A DNA stretch of 64,000 nucleotides from Pseudomonas fluorescens (GCA_902825215.1 LR782234.1:1984001-2048000), one strand, 5' to 3'; shown: positions 8,432 to 17,477, numbered from the stretch's first letter. The notes: a model not told the origin generated them from the letters alone. Numbers and translations are program-made.

Positions 8432-10576
8432 ATGAACCAAGCCATTCGTTATGAAGCGGGCCCAGACGGCATCGTCGTGCTGACCATCGACCTGCCGGGC
8501 CAGAGCGCCAACACCATGAACGCCGTGTACCGCGAGGCCATGGCCGCCTGCGTCGCCCGGCTGGTCGCGGAAAAAGATCAGATTGCCGGGGTGATCATTA
8601 CCTCAGCGAAGAAAACCTTCTTTGCTGGCGGCGACCTCAACGAGCTGATCAAGGTCGGCAAGCCCGAAGCCAAAGCCTTTTACGACATGGTGCTGACCCT
8701 CAAAGGGCAATTGCGCACCCTGGAAACCCTCGGCAAACCGGTGGTCGCCGCGATCAATGGTGCGGCGCTGGGCGGCGGTTGGGAGATCTGTCTGGCCTGC
8801 CACCACCGGGTGGCGCTCGACGATGCTTCGGTGCAGCTCGGTCTGCCGGAAGTGACCCTGGGCCTGCTGCCGGGTGGCGGCGGCGTGGTGCGCATGGTGC
8901 GCATGCTCGGCATCGAAAAAGCCCTGCCGTATCTGCTCGAAGGCAAGAAAGTCCGTCCGCAACAAGCCTTGCAGGCCGGGTTGATCGACGAGCTGGCGGC
9001 GGATCGAGACGAATTGCTGGCCAGGGCTCGCGCCTGGATCGTCGCCAACCCGACGGCGGTGCAGCGTTGGGATGTGAAGGGTTACCAGATTCCTGGCGGT
9101 ACGCCGTCGAACCCGAAAGTGGCGCAGATGCTGGCGATTGCGCCGTCAATCCTGCGCGCGAAAACCCAAGGCACGTTGCCTGCGCCGGAGAAGATTCTCT
9201 GCGCGGCGGTGGAGGGCGCGCAGGTCGATTTCGATACTGCGCATTTGATCGAAACCCGTTATTTCACCGAACTGACCACCGGACAGATCTCGAAAAACCT
9301 GATCGGCACGTTCTGGTTTCAGCTCAACGAGATCAATGCCGGTGGTTCGCGGCCGCAAGGTGTTGCGCCTTACAAGACGCAAAAAGTCGGTGTGCTTGGC
9401 GCGGGGATGATGGGCGCCGGCATCGCTTTCGTCAGCGCGTCGGCGGGCATCGACGTGGTCCTCAAGGACATCAATCTCGCCGCCGCCGAGAAGGGCAAGG
9501 CCCATTCGGCGGCGTTGCTCGACAAGAAAGTTGCCCGCGGCCACATGGACGCGGCAAAGCGCGAGGCAATACTGGCGCGGATTCAGACCACTGACAGTGA
9601 TGCCGATCTGGCCGGTTGCGACCTGATCATTGAAGCGGTGTTTGAAGACCGCGAGCTCAAGGCCCGGGTTTCTGCGGCGGCACAGCGTGTCGTGGGGCAA
9701 GATGCGGTGATCGCTTCCAATACCTCAACCCTGCCGATCACCGGTCTGGCCGCTGCTGTGCCTGATCCGGGCAAATTCATCGGCCTGCATTTTTTCAGCC
9801 CGGTGGAAAAAATGCCGCTGGTGGAAATCATCAAAGGCGCACACACCAGTGCTGAAACCCTGGCGCGTGGTTTCGATTTCGTCCTGCAAATCAAGAAAAC
9901 CCCGATCGTGGTCAACGACAGCCGTGGCTTCTTCACCTCGCGGGTATTCGGCACCTTTACCAATGAAGGCATCGCCATGCTCGGCGAGGGCGTCAGCGCG
10001 CCGATGATCGAGACCGAGGCGCGCAAGGCCGGCATGCCGGTCGGGCCTCTGGCAATCTCCGACGAAGTTTCCCTCAGCCTGATGAGCCATATCCGCCAGC
10101 AAACTGCCAAGGACCTACGGGCTGAAGGGAGACCGCTGACCGAGCATCCTGCCTTCGTCGTGATCGACTTGCTGCTCAATGAATACAAGCGAGCGGGCAA
10201 AGCGGCCGGCGGCGGCTTCTACGATTACCCGGCCGGTGCGCAGAAGCATTTGTGGCCAGAGTTGAAGGCGCGTTTCGAGAAGGCCGACGGGCAGATTCCG
10301 GCAAAAGATGTACGCGATCGGCTGCTTTTCGTGCAAGCCCTGGAAACCGTGCGCTGTGTGGAGGAGGGCGTGTTGACCTCGACGGCAGACGCCAACATAG
10401 GCTCGATTTTCGGTATCGGTTTCGCCGCGTGGACCGGCGGCGCGCTGCAGTTCATCAATCAATATGGCGTGAAGGATTTCGTCGCCCGAGCGCAGTATCT
10501 GGCCGAGCAGTACGGCGAGCGCTTTACGCCGCCGGCGCTGTTGCTCGACAAAGCCACGCAAGGTGAACTGTTCTAA
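8432..10576 (+). CDS. Enoyl-CoA hydratase / 3-hydroxyacyl-CoA dehydrogenase fusion
   Basis: The 714-residue protein carries out two steps of beta-oxidation. The N-terminal crotonase domain (about residues 1-200) has the oxyanion-hole loops around KKTFFAGGDL and NGAALGGGWEI and the acidic residue in LGLPEVTLGLLPGGGG. The central Rossmann domain begins with GVLGAGMMGAGIA (about residue 325) and the C-terminal dehydrogenase domains follow (HFFSPVEKMPLVEI). ATG 8432 follows AAGGAACC. It is coupled to the thiolase gene upstream. It is a FadJ/FadB-type protein; the chain-length range cannot be read from sequence. Confidence 0.92.
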   Translation: MNQAIRYEAGPDGIVVLTIDLPGQSANTMNAVYREAMAACVARLVAEKDQIAGVIITSAKKTFFAGGDLNELIKVGKPEAKAFYDMVLTLKGQLRTLETLGKPVVAAINGAALGGGWEICLACHHRVALDDASVQLGLPEVTLGLLPGGGGVVRMVRMLGIEKALPYLLEGKKVRPQQALQAGLIDELAADRDELLARARAWIVANPTAVQRWDVKGYQIPGGTPSNPKVAQMLAIAPSILRAKTQGTLPAPEKILCAAVEGAQVDFDTAHLIETRYFTELTTGQISKNLIGTFWFQLNEINAGGSRPQGVAPYKTQKVGVLGAGMMGAGIAFVSASAGIDVVLKDINLAAAEKGKAHSAALLDKKVARGHMDAAKREAILARIQTTDSDADLAGCDLIIEAVFEDRELKARVSAAAQRVVGQDAVIASNTSTLPITGLAAAVPDPGKFIGLHFFSPVEKMPLVEIIKGAHTSAETLARGFDFVLQIKKTPIVVNDSRGFFTSRVFGTFTNEGIAMLGEGVSAPMIETEARKAGMPVGPLAISDEVSLSLMSHIRQQTAKDLRAEGRPLTEHPAFVVIDLLLNEYKRAGKAAGGGFYDYPAGAQKHLWPELKARFEKADGQIPAKDVRDRLLFVQALETVRCVEEGVLTSTADANIGSIFGIGFAAWTGGALQFINQYGVKDFVARAQYLAEQYGERFTPPALLLDKATQGELF

Positions 10577-10666
10577 GACACGGGAGCACTTCGGGCTTGC
10601 CTTGGCCGGGTGTTTCAGGGCAGGCTCTGGGTGTGCAATATTCCCATCACGTGTCAGGTATTTTTT

Positions 10667-11395
10667 ATGTCGCTACGCATCTGCATTCTGGAAACCGACA
10701 ACCTGCGTCCGGAACTGGTCGACCAATATCAGGGTTACGGGCAGATGTTTCAGCGCCTGTTCTCGCAGCAACCCATTGCCGCCGAGTTCACTGTCTACAA
10801 CGTGATGGAAGGCCAATACCCGAGCGATGAGCTGAGTTTCGATGCGTACCTGATCACAGGCAGCAAGGCCGATTCGTTCGGCACCGATCCATGGATTCAA
10901 ACTCTCAAAACTTACCTGCTGAACCGCTACGAGCGTGGTGACAAGCTGCTGGGCGTGTGCTTCGGCCATCAGTTGCTGGCGCTTTTGCTGGGCGGCAAGA
11001 GCGAGCGCGCCACCCAAGGCTGGGGCGTTGGCACGCACAATTACAAACTGGCGGCCAAGGCACCGTGGATGAACCCGGTGCGCGAAGAACTGACCTTGCT
11101 GATCAGCCATCAGGATCAGGTCACTGCGCTACCGGAAAACGCCACGGTGATCGCCTCCAGCGATTTCTGCCCGTTCGCCGCGTACCACATCAACGACCAA
11201 GTGCTGTGCTTCCAGGGGCACCCGGAATTCATTCACGACTTTTCGCGAGCACTGCTGGATCTGCGGCAGGAGGCGCTGGGTTCGCAGGTCTACAGCAAAG
11301 GCTTGGCCAGCCTGGAGCAAGAGCATCATGGCGCGACAGTCGCCGAATGGATGATGCGTTTCGTCGCGCACAAGCCGCAAACCGTTCAAAGCTGA
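10667..11395 (+). CDS. Class I glutamine amidotransferase-like protein
   Basis: The 242-residue protein is a stand-alone GATase1 domain like the amidotransferase half of GMP synthase. The catalytic triad is visible: C98 in LGVCFGHQLLA, and H185 with E187 in FQGHPEF. No synthase domain is fused, so it may hydrolyse gamma-glutamyl compounds or serve an unidentified partner. ATG 10667 follows an AT-rich stretch (GTATTTTTT) with a weak ribosome binding site. It ends just before a REP doublet. The substrate is unknown. Confidence 0.85.
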   Translation: MSLRICILETDNLRPELVDQYQGYGQMFQRLFSQQPIAAEFTVYNVMEGQYPSDELSFDAYLITGSKADSFGTDPWIQTLKTYLLNRYERGDKLLGVCFGHQLLALLLGGKSERATQGWGVGTHNYKLAAKAPWMNPVREELTLLISHQDQVTALPENATVIASSDFCPFAAYHINDQVLCFQGHPEFIHDFSRALLDLRQEALGSQVYSKGLASLEQEHHGATVAEWMMRFVAHKPQTVQS

Positions 11396-11400
11396 AAAGC

Positions 11401-11463
11401 TTCGCGAACAGGCTCGCTCCCACCTTTGACACCGATCAATGTGGGAGCGAGCCTGCTCGCGAA
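11401..11463. repeat. REP doublet, outward arms
   Basis: Here the arms are in the opposite order from the REPINs (complement arm first, then GTGGGAGCGAGCCTGCTCGC), total 63 bases, the same length as 27311-27373. It lies between two converging genes. Confidence 0.85.
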
Positions 11464-11486
11464 TCGCCCGGACAACCCGGTTCCCT

Positions 11487-12458
11487 TTACAACCACCCAG
11501 ACCGCTTGAAACTCGTCCACAACCCCACACACCCCACCGTAATAAACCCCAGCACCGCAAAGTAGCCGTAGTGCCAGGTCAGCTCTGGCATGTTCTCGAA
11601 GTTCATCCCATAAATCCCCGCGACCGCGGTCGGGAATGCGAGAATCGCAGCCCACGCGGCAAACTTGCGCTGCACCACACTCTGCCGTGACGCCTCGAGC
11701 AACACGCCAATTTCGATGGTCTGGCTGGCGATATCGGCCAGCGTGCTCAGGTCTTCCATCTGCCGCGTGACGTGGATCTGCACGTCGCGAAAGTACGGGC
11801 GCATGTTCTTGTCGATAAACGGGAAGCTGAGCTTTTGCAGCTCCTCGCCAATTTCCACCATCGGCGCTGCGTAGCGGCGCAGGCGCACGACATCGCGGCG
11901 CAAACCATGCAGTTTTTGAATGTCACGCTCGTTCAACGCGCTACACAGGACGTTGCGCTCCAGCTCATCAATCTCGGCATGAATCGCTTCGCCCACGGGC
12001 TGGTAGTTTTCGATGACAAAATCGAGCAAGGCATACAGCACGAAATCTTCGCCGTGCTCCAGCAGCAGCGGCCGTGCCTCACAGCGTTGCCGAACGTGCG
12101 CGTAGGACGCCGAATGGCCGTTGCGGGCGGTGATGATGTAGCCCTTGCCGGCGAAGATATGCGTCTCGATGAATTGCAGAACGCCGTTTTCACGCACCGG
12201 TGAGTAGGTGACGATAAACAAAGCGTCACCGAAGGTTTCCAGTTTCGGCCGGCTGTGTTTTTCCAGGGCGTCTTCGATGGCCAGTTCGTGCAGGTTGAAC
12301 TGGCGTTGCAAATTGAACAGTTCCTGAGCATCCGGTTCTTCAAGGCCGATCCAGACAAAATGCCCGGGCTTTGCCGCCCAGGCCGCGCCTTCGTCGATGG
12401 AAATATCGCTAACTTTCTTGCCTTCGCTGTACACCGCAGCAGCAACAACTCGACCCAT
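11487..12458 (-). CDS. corA: Magnesium and cobalt transport protein CorA
   Basis: Pentameric inner-membrane channel for magnesium uptake. The 323-residue protein has the large cytoplasmic domain, long helices at about 200-270, and two C-terminal membrane helices. The signature loop YGMNFENMPEL after the first helix (AAWAAILAFPTAVAGI) and the basic end SFKRSGWL are typical of CorA. It is transcribed alone. A second member of the same superfamily, cmaX, is at 50993-51988. Confidence 0.93.
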   Translation of the reverse strand: MGRVVAAAVYSEGKKVSDISIDEGAAWAAKPGHFVWIGLEEPDAQELFNLQRQFNLHELAIEDALEKHSRPKLETFGDALFIVTYSPVRENGVLQFIETHIFAGKGYIITARNGHSASYAHVRQRCEARPLLLEHGEDFVLYALLDFVIENYQPVGEAIHAEIDELERNVLCSALNERDIQKLHGLRRDVVRLRRYAAPMVEIGEELQKLSFPFIDKNMRPYFRDVQIHVTRQMEDLSTLADIASQTIEIGVLLEASRQSVVQRKFAAWAAILAFPTAVAGIYGMNFENMPELTWHYGYFAVLGFITVGCVGLWTSFKRSGWL

Positions 12459-12565
12459 GGTGGTGATTCACTTCTTCTTGGCAGGTGGCGGGGATTCACG
12501 GCATCAGCTTAGCCGTGTCGCTGCTTGAGAGTCAGTGAAATCTGCACAGTTCAGCCGGCAAAAGA

Positions 12566-12586
12566 AAACCCGCACAGGGCGGGTTT
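12566..12586 (-). terminator. Terminator of the acyltransferase gene
   Basis: AAACCCGC pairs with GCGGGTTT; on the minus strand it is followed by TCTTTT, a few bases after the stop codon at 12591. Confidence 0.75.
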
Positions 12587-12590
12587 CGTT

Positions 12591-13313
12591 TCACGCGGTT
12601 TGCAGTTGCCGATCCATCGATGCGATGCACTCGCGCATCTGCTCGCGGCACTGATCGATCAGCCTGGGCATGTCGTCCATGGTCAGACCGGCGGTAGGAA
12701 TCGCCGGCAGCGAGCGTATGAGAATGTCCCCGCTGCGCCAGCGATCAAGGCGCATCTGTTTAACGTAACTGCTGACGCAAACCGGAACGATCGGCACGCC
12801 GGCGGCGATGGCCATCTGAAACGCGCCTTTTTTGAACGGCAGCAGTTCCTCACCCAGATTGCGCGTGCCTTCCGGAAACACCCAGATCGAGGTGTCTTCG
12901 TTCTGCAAAGTGTGGGTGGTGGTGAGCATCGACTGACGCGCCTTGTGCGCGTTGCCACGGTCGATCAACACATTCCCGGCCAGCCAGAACAACTGCCCGA
13001 ACAGCGGCACCCACTTCAGGCTCTTCTTGCCGATGCACACGGTACGCCGCGGCACCACGTTGCCGAACACGAACAGATCATAGTTGGACTGATGGTTGGC
13101 GATGATCACGCAGCTGTCGGGCTTGTTCATCAGGCCGCTGACCTCGGACTTCACCCGCAGGCGCAAAATGCACATTGCCGGCAGCGCGTAGAGGCGGGCA
13201 CAGAGGCGACTGTTGTCGGGATTGAACGGACGGCAAAGCCCGAGAATCACCCCAAGCACACCGGCCAGAATAAAGTGCAGGCCCATCAACAACATACGAA
13301 ACACGAACAGCAT
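12591..13313 (-). CDS. plsC: 1-acyl-sn-glycerol-3-phosphate acyltransferase
   Basis: Adds the second acyl chain to lysophosphatidate at the inner membrane. The 240-residue protein has an N-terminal membrane anchor, the HX4D motif in NHQSNYD (73-79), the FPEGTRN motif (146-152) and the PIVPV block. I chose ATG 13313, which starts at the membrane anchor. Two in-frame ATGs (13325, 13382) would add a hydrophilic tail; no start here has a strong ribosome binding site, so the exact start is uncertain. It has its own terminator. Confidence 0.88.
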   Translation of the reverse strand: MLFVFRMLLMGLHFILAGVLGVILGLCRPFNPDNSRLCARLYALPAMCILRLRVKSEVSGLMNKPDSCVIIANHQSNYDLFVFGNVVPRRTVCIGKKSLKWVPLFGQLFWLAGNVLIDRGNAHKARQSMLTTTHTLQNEDTSIWVFPEGTRNLGEELLPFKKGAFQMAIAAGVPIVPVCVSSYVKQMRLDRWRSGDILIRSLPAIPTAGLTMDDMPRLIDQCREQMRECIASMDRQLQTA

Positions 13314-13473
13314 TTTCAGGCCCATCGGGACAAAAGGTGGCGCAGTGTACGGATGTGCACTGTTTTCGGCAATTGCCGCCATAGAGGGCGCAGATAGGCG
13401 ATGTTTAAGCGCATGTTTCAGTGGAGGCTGTCAGGCGCGTCCTAGAGCCACTCGCGAATGTTCAACAACGGGC

Positions 13474-13507
13474 GTAAGAAAAAGCCCGACACGACGGTCG
13501 GGCTTTT
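13474..13507 (-). terminator. Terminator of the crotonase gene
   Basis: AAAAGCCCGAC and GTCGGGCTTTT form an 11-base stem that ends in TTTTTCTT on the minus strand, just after the stop codon at 13532. The structure is symmetric enough to work in both directions. Confidence 0.85.
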
Positions 13508-13531
13508 CTGGTGCTCTGCATTCGCCAAAGG

Positions 13532-14221
13532 TCAGCCCAGATGCTGCTGATCCATCGCGATGGCGTTATCGAGAGTTTCAAGCAGCGCCTTGCGTACCTT
13601 CAGCTTGGTGTTCTTGTGCGCCGTCATGTTGATTTTCTTCAACTGACGTGCAGCGGCGAGGGCAACACCTTGCAACTCCTCGGCAGAGACCACCTTGTCG
13701 AGGAAACCGGCGTCGACCGCGTTTTGCGGATCGAACATCTCGCCGTTGATCACCGAGCGATGGAACGCCGAGCGGCGCAGACGATCGCGCGCCAGCTCGA
13801 TACCCGCGTGGTGCATGGTCATGCCGATCTGCACTTCGTTCAGGCCGATGCTGAACGGCCCGTCGACACCGATGCGGTAATCGGCCGACAACAGAATGAA
13901 CGCGCCTTTCGCCACCGCATGCCCTGGGCAAGCGACGATGACCGGGAACGGGTGAGCGAGCAGGCGACGCGCCAATGTCGAACCGGCCGTCACCAGTGAC
14001 ACCGCTTCCTTCGGCCCGGCGGTCATGACTTTCAAATCGTAACCACCCGACAGAATCCCCGGCTGCCCGGTGATGATCACCACGGCACGATCAGTCACCG
14101 CTTGATCCAGCGCCGCATTGAATGCCGCAATCACATCCGGCGAAATGGCATTGACCTTGCCATTGTTCAGGGTCAGGGTCGCGATACCGTCTTCGAGGTG
14201 GTAGGCAATCAGCTCACTCAT
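13532..14221 (-). CDS. Crotonase / enoyl-CoA hydratase family protein
   Basis: The 229-residue protein has the crotonase fold: oxyanion-hole segments at LSGGYDLKVM and GHAVAKGAFILLSADYRIG, then the helical C-terminus. It is shorter than typical 260-residue hydratases. The usual GGG or acidic active-site loop is replaced by NEVQIGMTMHHAGIELAR, so hydratase activity is not assured and a thioesterase, isomerase or hydrolase role is possible. It is transcribed away from tRNA-Ser with its own terminator. Confidence 0.8.
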   Translation of the reverse strand: MSELIAYHLEDGIATLTLNNGKVNAISPDVIAAFNAALDQAVTDRAVVIITGQPGILSGGYDLKVMTAGPKEAVSLVTAGSTLARRLLAHPFPVIVACPGHAVAKGAFILLSADYRIGVDGPFSIGLNEVQIGMTMHHAGIELARDRLRRSAFHRSVINGEMFDPQNAVDAGFLDKVVSAEELQGVALAAARQLKKINMTAHKNTKLKVRKALLETLDNAIAMDQQHLG

Positions 14222-14447
14222 GACGCTATTCCTTATTAGAAAGATGGGCAGACGTTACCCACCGCCGCAGGCCAGGTAAAGCGCCGTGACTGACCCGCCA
14301 GTCACCGTTTCCGGGCTCTACCTGCGTAACGAGGCGTTTGCCTCTATAGGAAAGCTCCGAGCCCACCGGAGATTGGCCGGTTTGGCATGGCCGGTCGATG
14401 CAGAAAACCGTTTCTCGCTTAACCGCATGAAAATTCTGAAAAAAAAT

Positions 14448-14476
14448 TTGCCATCGCAAAAGCTTTCGACTACATT
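14448..14476 (+). promoter_or_regulatory. Promoter of tRNA-Ser
   Basis: TTGCCA (14448-14453) and TACATT (14471-14476) are exactly 17 bases apart and end 38 bases before the mature tRNA. Confidence 0.6.
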
Positions 14477-14514
14477 AGCGCGCCTCGACAGACAGAACAT
14501 GTTTGAAGAGATAC

Positions 14515-14604
14515 GGTGAAGTGTCCGAGTGGCTTAAGGAGCACGCCTGGAAAGTGTGTATACAGGAAACTGTATCGAGAGTTCGAATCTCTCCTTCACC
14601 GCCA
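14515..14604 (+). tRNA. tRNA-Ser (anticodon GGA)
   Basis: A 90-base class II tRNA including an encoded CCA end. The acceptor stem GGTGAAG pairs with CTTCACC, the anticodon GGA lies in CCTGGAAAG, the long variable arm typical of serine tRNAs (GTGTATACAGGAAACTGTATC region) is present, and the T-loop GTTCGAATC is intact. It reads UCC and UCU codons. Confidence 0.97.
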
Positions 14605-14618
14605 TATTCAGTAAACAC

Positions 14619-14660
14619 AAACCCCTGATTTTCGTAGAGAAAGTCGGGGGTTTGTGGTTT
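14619..14660 (+). terminator. Terminator after tRNA-Ser
   Basis: AAACCCCTGATTT pairs, with wobbles, with AAGTCGGGGGTTT, followed by a T-rich tail, 15 bases after the tRNA CCA end. Confidence 0.75.
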
Positions 14661-14760
14661 TTGGCGTTTAAAAAAAGTTGTTCACTTAAAGTTGTACAAA
14701 TCAGTGTCACCCGTCGAAATCTCCTACACACCTCATTGACCGACTGAAGCCTCACGCGTT

Positions 14761-14780
14761 TACTGTATGTGCATACAGTA
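14761..14780 (+). promoter_or_regulatory. LexA box (SOS operator) of umuDC
   Basis: TACTGTATGTGCATACAGTA contains a full CTGT-N8-ACAG LexA site (14763-14778) in a nearly perfect palindrome, 24 bases before the umuD start. It predicts repression by LexA and induction by DNA damage. Confidence 0.9.
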
Positions 14781-14802
14781 AACTCACTATCAGGTTCGTC
14801 CC

Positions 14803-15234
14803 ATGAGCGTCACCCTCCTTGGTTCCCTTGCCGACGCCGGCGAAAAGCTTCCGCTGTATTCGTTTCAGATTCCTGCGGGTTTTCCTTCGCCGGCGGCCGA
14901 TCACATCGAAAAGCACATTTCCCTTGATGAGGTTTTCGAGATTCGTGCGCCGCACGTTTATCTGGCGAAGATCGAAGGGGAAAGCATGCGCGATGCCGGG
15001 ATATTTTGCGGCGATCTGGTGATTGTCGATCGCAGCCGCACGGCAGAGCATGGCGATATCGTTATCGCCGGGCTCAACTCCGAGCCGATTTGCAAGCGTC
15101 TGCACATGCGCGATAACACCATCATTCTGTTGTCCGCCAACAGCAAATACCCGCCGCGCTACGTGATGGAGGGCGACGAGCTGGTTATCTGGGGCGTGGT
15201 GACTTACAGCGTGCGCGACCATGGCAAATCGTGA
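14803..15234 (+). CDS. umuD: Error-prone DNA polymerase V subunit, self-cleaving
   Basis: S24-family accessory protein of translesion polymerase V. The 143-residue product has the A25-G26 cleavage site in IPAGFPSPAAD, the catalytic S61 in EGESM and the general base K98 in ICKRL, so RecA-stimulated self-cleavage is expected. A LexA box stands directly upstream. umuC begins 14 bases before its stop, so the pair is translationally coupled. The position right after tRNA-Ser resembles insertion of a cassette at a tRNA, but no integrase or second att copy is seen. Confidence 0.95.
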   Translation: MSVTLLGSLADAGEKLPLYSFQIPAGFPSPAADHIEKHISLDEVFEIRAPHVYLAKIEGESMRDAGIFCGDLVIVDRSRTAEHGDIVIAGLNSEPICKRLHMRDNTIILLSANSKYPPRYVMEGDELVIWGVVTYSVRDHGKS

Positions 15235-16501
15235 CCAGGTTTTTGCGCTGATCGATTGCAACAGCTTCTACGCAAGTTGTGAGCGGGTCTTCCGGCCTGA
15301 TCTGGCGAAGACGCCGATCGTGGTGCTGAGCAATAATGACGGCTGCGTTATTGCGCGCAGTTACGACGCCAAACCTTTTGTGAAAATGGGCGCGCCGTAC
15401 TTTCAGATTCGCGATGATCTGCGCCGGCACGGCATCCAGGTGTTCAGCAGTAACTACGCGCTGTATGGCGACATGAGCGAACGAGTGATGACGATCATCG
15501 AGTCCATGGTGCCCGCCGTCGAGGTGTACAGCATCGATGAAGCGTTCGCCGATCTCAGTGGCATTCCTGGTGATCTGACGGTATTTGGCAGAACCATTCG
15601 TTCTGCCGTTTACAAACGCACCGGTATCCCGGTCGGCGTCGGCATCGCGCCGACGAAGACGCTGGCCAAGCTCGCCAACCACACGGCAAAACGCTTACAG
15701 GCGCACACCGGCGGCGTTGTCGATATTTGCGACCCGGTCAAACGTGACTGGGTGCTGCGCAACACCGACGTGGGTGACGTGTGGGGCGTCGGCCGGCGAA
15801 TGAAGGCTCATCTCGAAAGCATGCAGATCAGAAGCGCGATGGACCTGGCCAAGGCCGATCCGTGGATATTGCGGCGCAAGTTCAGCGTGGTGATCGAGAA
15901 GACTGCGCGCGAACTCTGTGGGACATCGTGTCTGGAGCTGTCGGAAACAGAGCCGCCGAAGCAGGAAATCTGCAGCAGCCGCATGTTCGGCAACCGTCTG
16001 ACCACAATCGAACCAATCAAGGAAGCGGTGGCGACCTATGTGCATCGCGCGGCAGAAAAGCTGCGTGCGCAGAACTCGTTATGCAAGAAGATCCGCGTGA
16101 GCATCCGCACCGGCATGTTCAATCCGGAGGAGGCCAAGTACGCCAATGGCGCGCTGATTGAGCTGCCTTACCCGACGAACGACGTGCGCTTGCTGTGCAA
16201 GGCGGCGAGCGAGGCGATTGACCGGTTGTTCAGGCCGGGCTTCAAGTACAGCAAGGCTGAGGTGTTGTTGATGGACCTGCGCCAGCCCGGCGAATTTACC
16301 CAGGACCTGTTTGCTGAGTCCCAGCCGCAGGCGGCGGAGAAAGTGATGGGTGTTCTGGATCGGATCAATCAGCGCTGGGGCAGCGGGACGCTGCGCGCGG
16401 CAAGCGTGCCAGCGGATCCGGCCTGGGGGATGCGGCGGGAGATGATGAGTTCGAGTTTCACGACGAGGATCGATCAGTTGTGGGTGGTTAAATGCAATTG
16501 A
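15221..16501 (+). CDS. umuC: Error-prone DNA polymerase V catalytic subunit
   Basis: Y-family translesion DNA polymerase that works with cleaved UmuD. The 426-residue protein starts with FALIDCNSFYASCERVF, with the first catalytic aspartate, and has the second catalytic motif YSIDEAFADLSG, followed by helix-hairpin-helix sequence (GDVWGVGRRMKAHL) and the little-finger and UmuC C-terminal domains. Length is normal and the frame intact. It overlaps umuD by 14 bases and shares its LexA-controlled promoter. Confidence 0.96.
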   Translation: MANRDQVFALIDCNSFYASCERVFRPDLAKTPIVVLSNNDGCVIARSYDAKPFVKMGAPYFQIRDDLRRHGIQVFSSNYALYGDMSERVMTIIESMVPAVEVYSIDEAFADLSGIPGDLTVFGRTIRSAVYKRTGIPVGVGIAPTKTLAKLANHTAKRLQAHTGGVVDICDPVKRDWVLRNTDVGDVWGVGRRMKAHLESMQIRSAMDLAKADPWILRRKFSVVIEKTARELCGTSCLELSETEPPKQEICSSRMFGNRLTTIEPIKEAVATYVHRAAEKLRAQNSLCKKIRVSIRTGMFNPEEAKYANGALIELPYPTNDVRLLCKAASEAIDRLFRPGFKYSKAEVLLMDLRQPGEFTQDLFAESQPQAAEKVMGVLDRINQRWGSGTLRAASVPADPAWGMRREMMSSSFTTRIDQLWVVKCN

Positions 16502-16597
16502 GGCAACAAGGATTACGGTTTGGCGTCGCGTTGCTTCAATCGAGTGGATCGGCCTTACAATCGCGGCCTTCACTTTTGCAATAAAAGGACTTTTCTC

Positions 16598-16918
16598 ATG
16601 ATCATTTCCACCACTCATTCCGTCGAGGGGCGGCAGATCACCGCGTACCTGGACATTGTCAGCGCCGAGTCTGTACAAGGCGTCAACGTTATTCGCGATA
16701 TGTTCGCGGGCATGCGCGACTTCTTTGGCGGGCGATCGCAAACCTTGGAGCGTGCGTTAAAAGAAGCTCGCGTTCAGGCAACCGACGAACTCAAGGATCG
16801 TGCGCGGGCTCTGCAGGCTGACGCCGTGGTCGGCGTGGATTTTGAGATCAGCATGCCGGCAGGCAAGGGGGGCATGGTGGTGGTTTTCGTGACCGGTACG
16901 GCGGTGAAGCTGCGCTGA
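16598..16918 (+). CDS. YbjQ / UPF0145 family protein
   Basis: The 106-residue protein matches the YbjQ family of small, probably pentameric proteins: N-terminal strand IISTTHSVEGRQITAYLDIVSAE, then RDMFAGMRDFFGGRSQTLE, then DAVVGVDFE. The family is annotated as a heavy-metal-binding-like fold, but no cysteine is present here, so metal binding is doubtful. ATG 16598 follows AAAAGGAC. It probably has its own promoter after umuC. Cellular role unknown. Confidence 0.85.
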   Translation: MIISTTHSVEGRQITAYLDIVSAESVQGVNVIRDMFAGMRDFFGGRSQTLERALKEARVQATDELKDRARALQADAVVGVDFEISMPAGKGGMVVVFVTGTAVKLR

Positions 16919-16932
16919 TCATCGCCGTCAGA

Positions 16933-16965
16933 GCAACGCCCATCCGCACAAAGAATGGGCGTTGC
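16933..16965. terminator. Hairpin between convergent genes
   Basis: GCAACGCCCAT and ATGGGCGTTGC form a perfect 11-base stem between the stops of the YbjQ-like gene and the convergent gene at 16974. No long T-run follows on either strand, so its strength as a terminator is uncertain. Confidence 0.6.
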
Positions 16966-16973
16966 CGCGTCAA

Positions 16974-17252
16974 TCAGCCTTGAGGCTTGAGAATCACCGT
17001 GCCTCTTGAGTCATAGGTCAGCGGTGTGTCGATGGCGACAAGGGGCGGTGTTCCGTCAGGCTGGGTTGATGGCGCTGGTTCGCTGGGGTGATAGATGACG
17101 CCTGGCTGCAGAAGCGGTTTGTCCGGGTATTTGATGGTGATCTCGCCCGAGGCGATCTTTTCCTTGAGTTTTTCCGCACCGGCTTTGCCGGCTGCGATCT
17201 GCTCGTCCGTGAGTTTTACGACTGGCATGTTCGGGAATCCGTTGATCTGCAT
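16974..17252 (-). CDS. Hypothetical protein, 92 aa
   Basis: No family recognised. An excellent ribosome binding site (AAGGAGAG) precedes ATG 17252, so it is probably real. The N-terminal half is predicted helical and lysine-rich (DEQIAAGKAGAEKLKEKIASGE); the C-terminal half is proline-rich and strand-like. It has no signal peptide or cysteines. Its 3' end faces the YbjQ-like gene. Confidence 0.7.
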   Translation of the reverse strand: MQINGFPNMPVVKLTDEQIAAGKAGAEKLKEKIASGEITIKYPDKPLLQPGVIYHPSEPAPSTQPDGTPPLVAIDTPLTYDSRGTVILKPQG

Positions 17253-17429
17253 GATCTCTCCTTGAGATTCATTTGTAGGAACAAGGGCAACGGCTGTTCA
17301 AAGAAAATCTTTAGGGGTTGATCACCTTGTTACGACGCTTGATCCATTCGTCGGTGATCAGCATGGTTGGACGGCAAGTCCAGTCGTGACCAGCTAGTCT
17401 CAAAAGCGCTGAGGGGCGATATTTTTTCA

Positions 17430-17446
17430 GGCAAAACTGTTTTGCC
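17430..17446. promoter_or_regulatory. Palindrome upstream of a small gene
   Basis: GGCAAAACTGTTTTGCC is a 17-base inverted repeat (arms GGCAAAA and TTTTGCC) 31 bases before the start of the next small gene. It could be an operator or an mRNA hairpin; the regulator is unknown. Confidence 0.35.
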
Positions 17447-17477
17447 GGTGTCGACCCGGTTATGCAGGGGAGAGGCT

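Noticed and set aside
14534..14755. Short minus-strand frame over the tRNA-Ser gene
   Set aside because: Overlaps the tRNA and its terminator and contains phrases typical of false translations at tRNA loci.
14761..16501. Prophage or integrative element behind tRNA-Ser
   Set aside because: No integrase, phage structural gene or repeated tRNA end was found in the following sequence; only umuDC and ordinary small genes.
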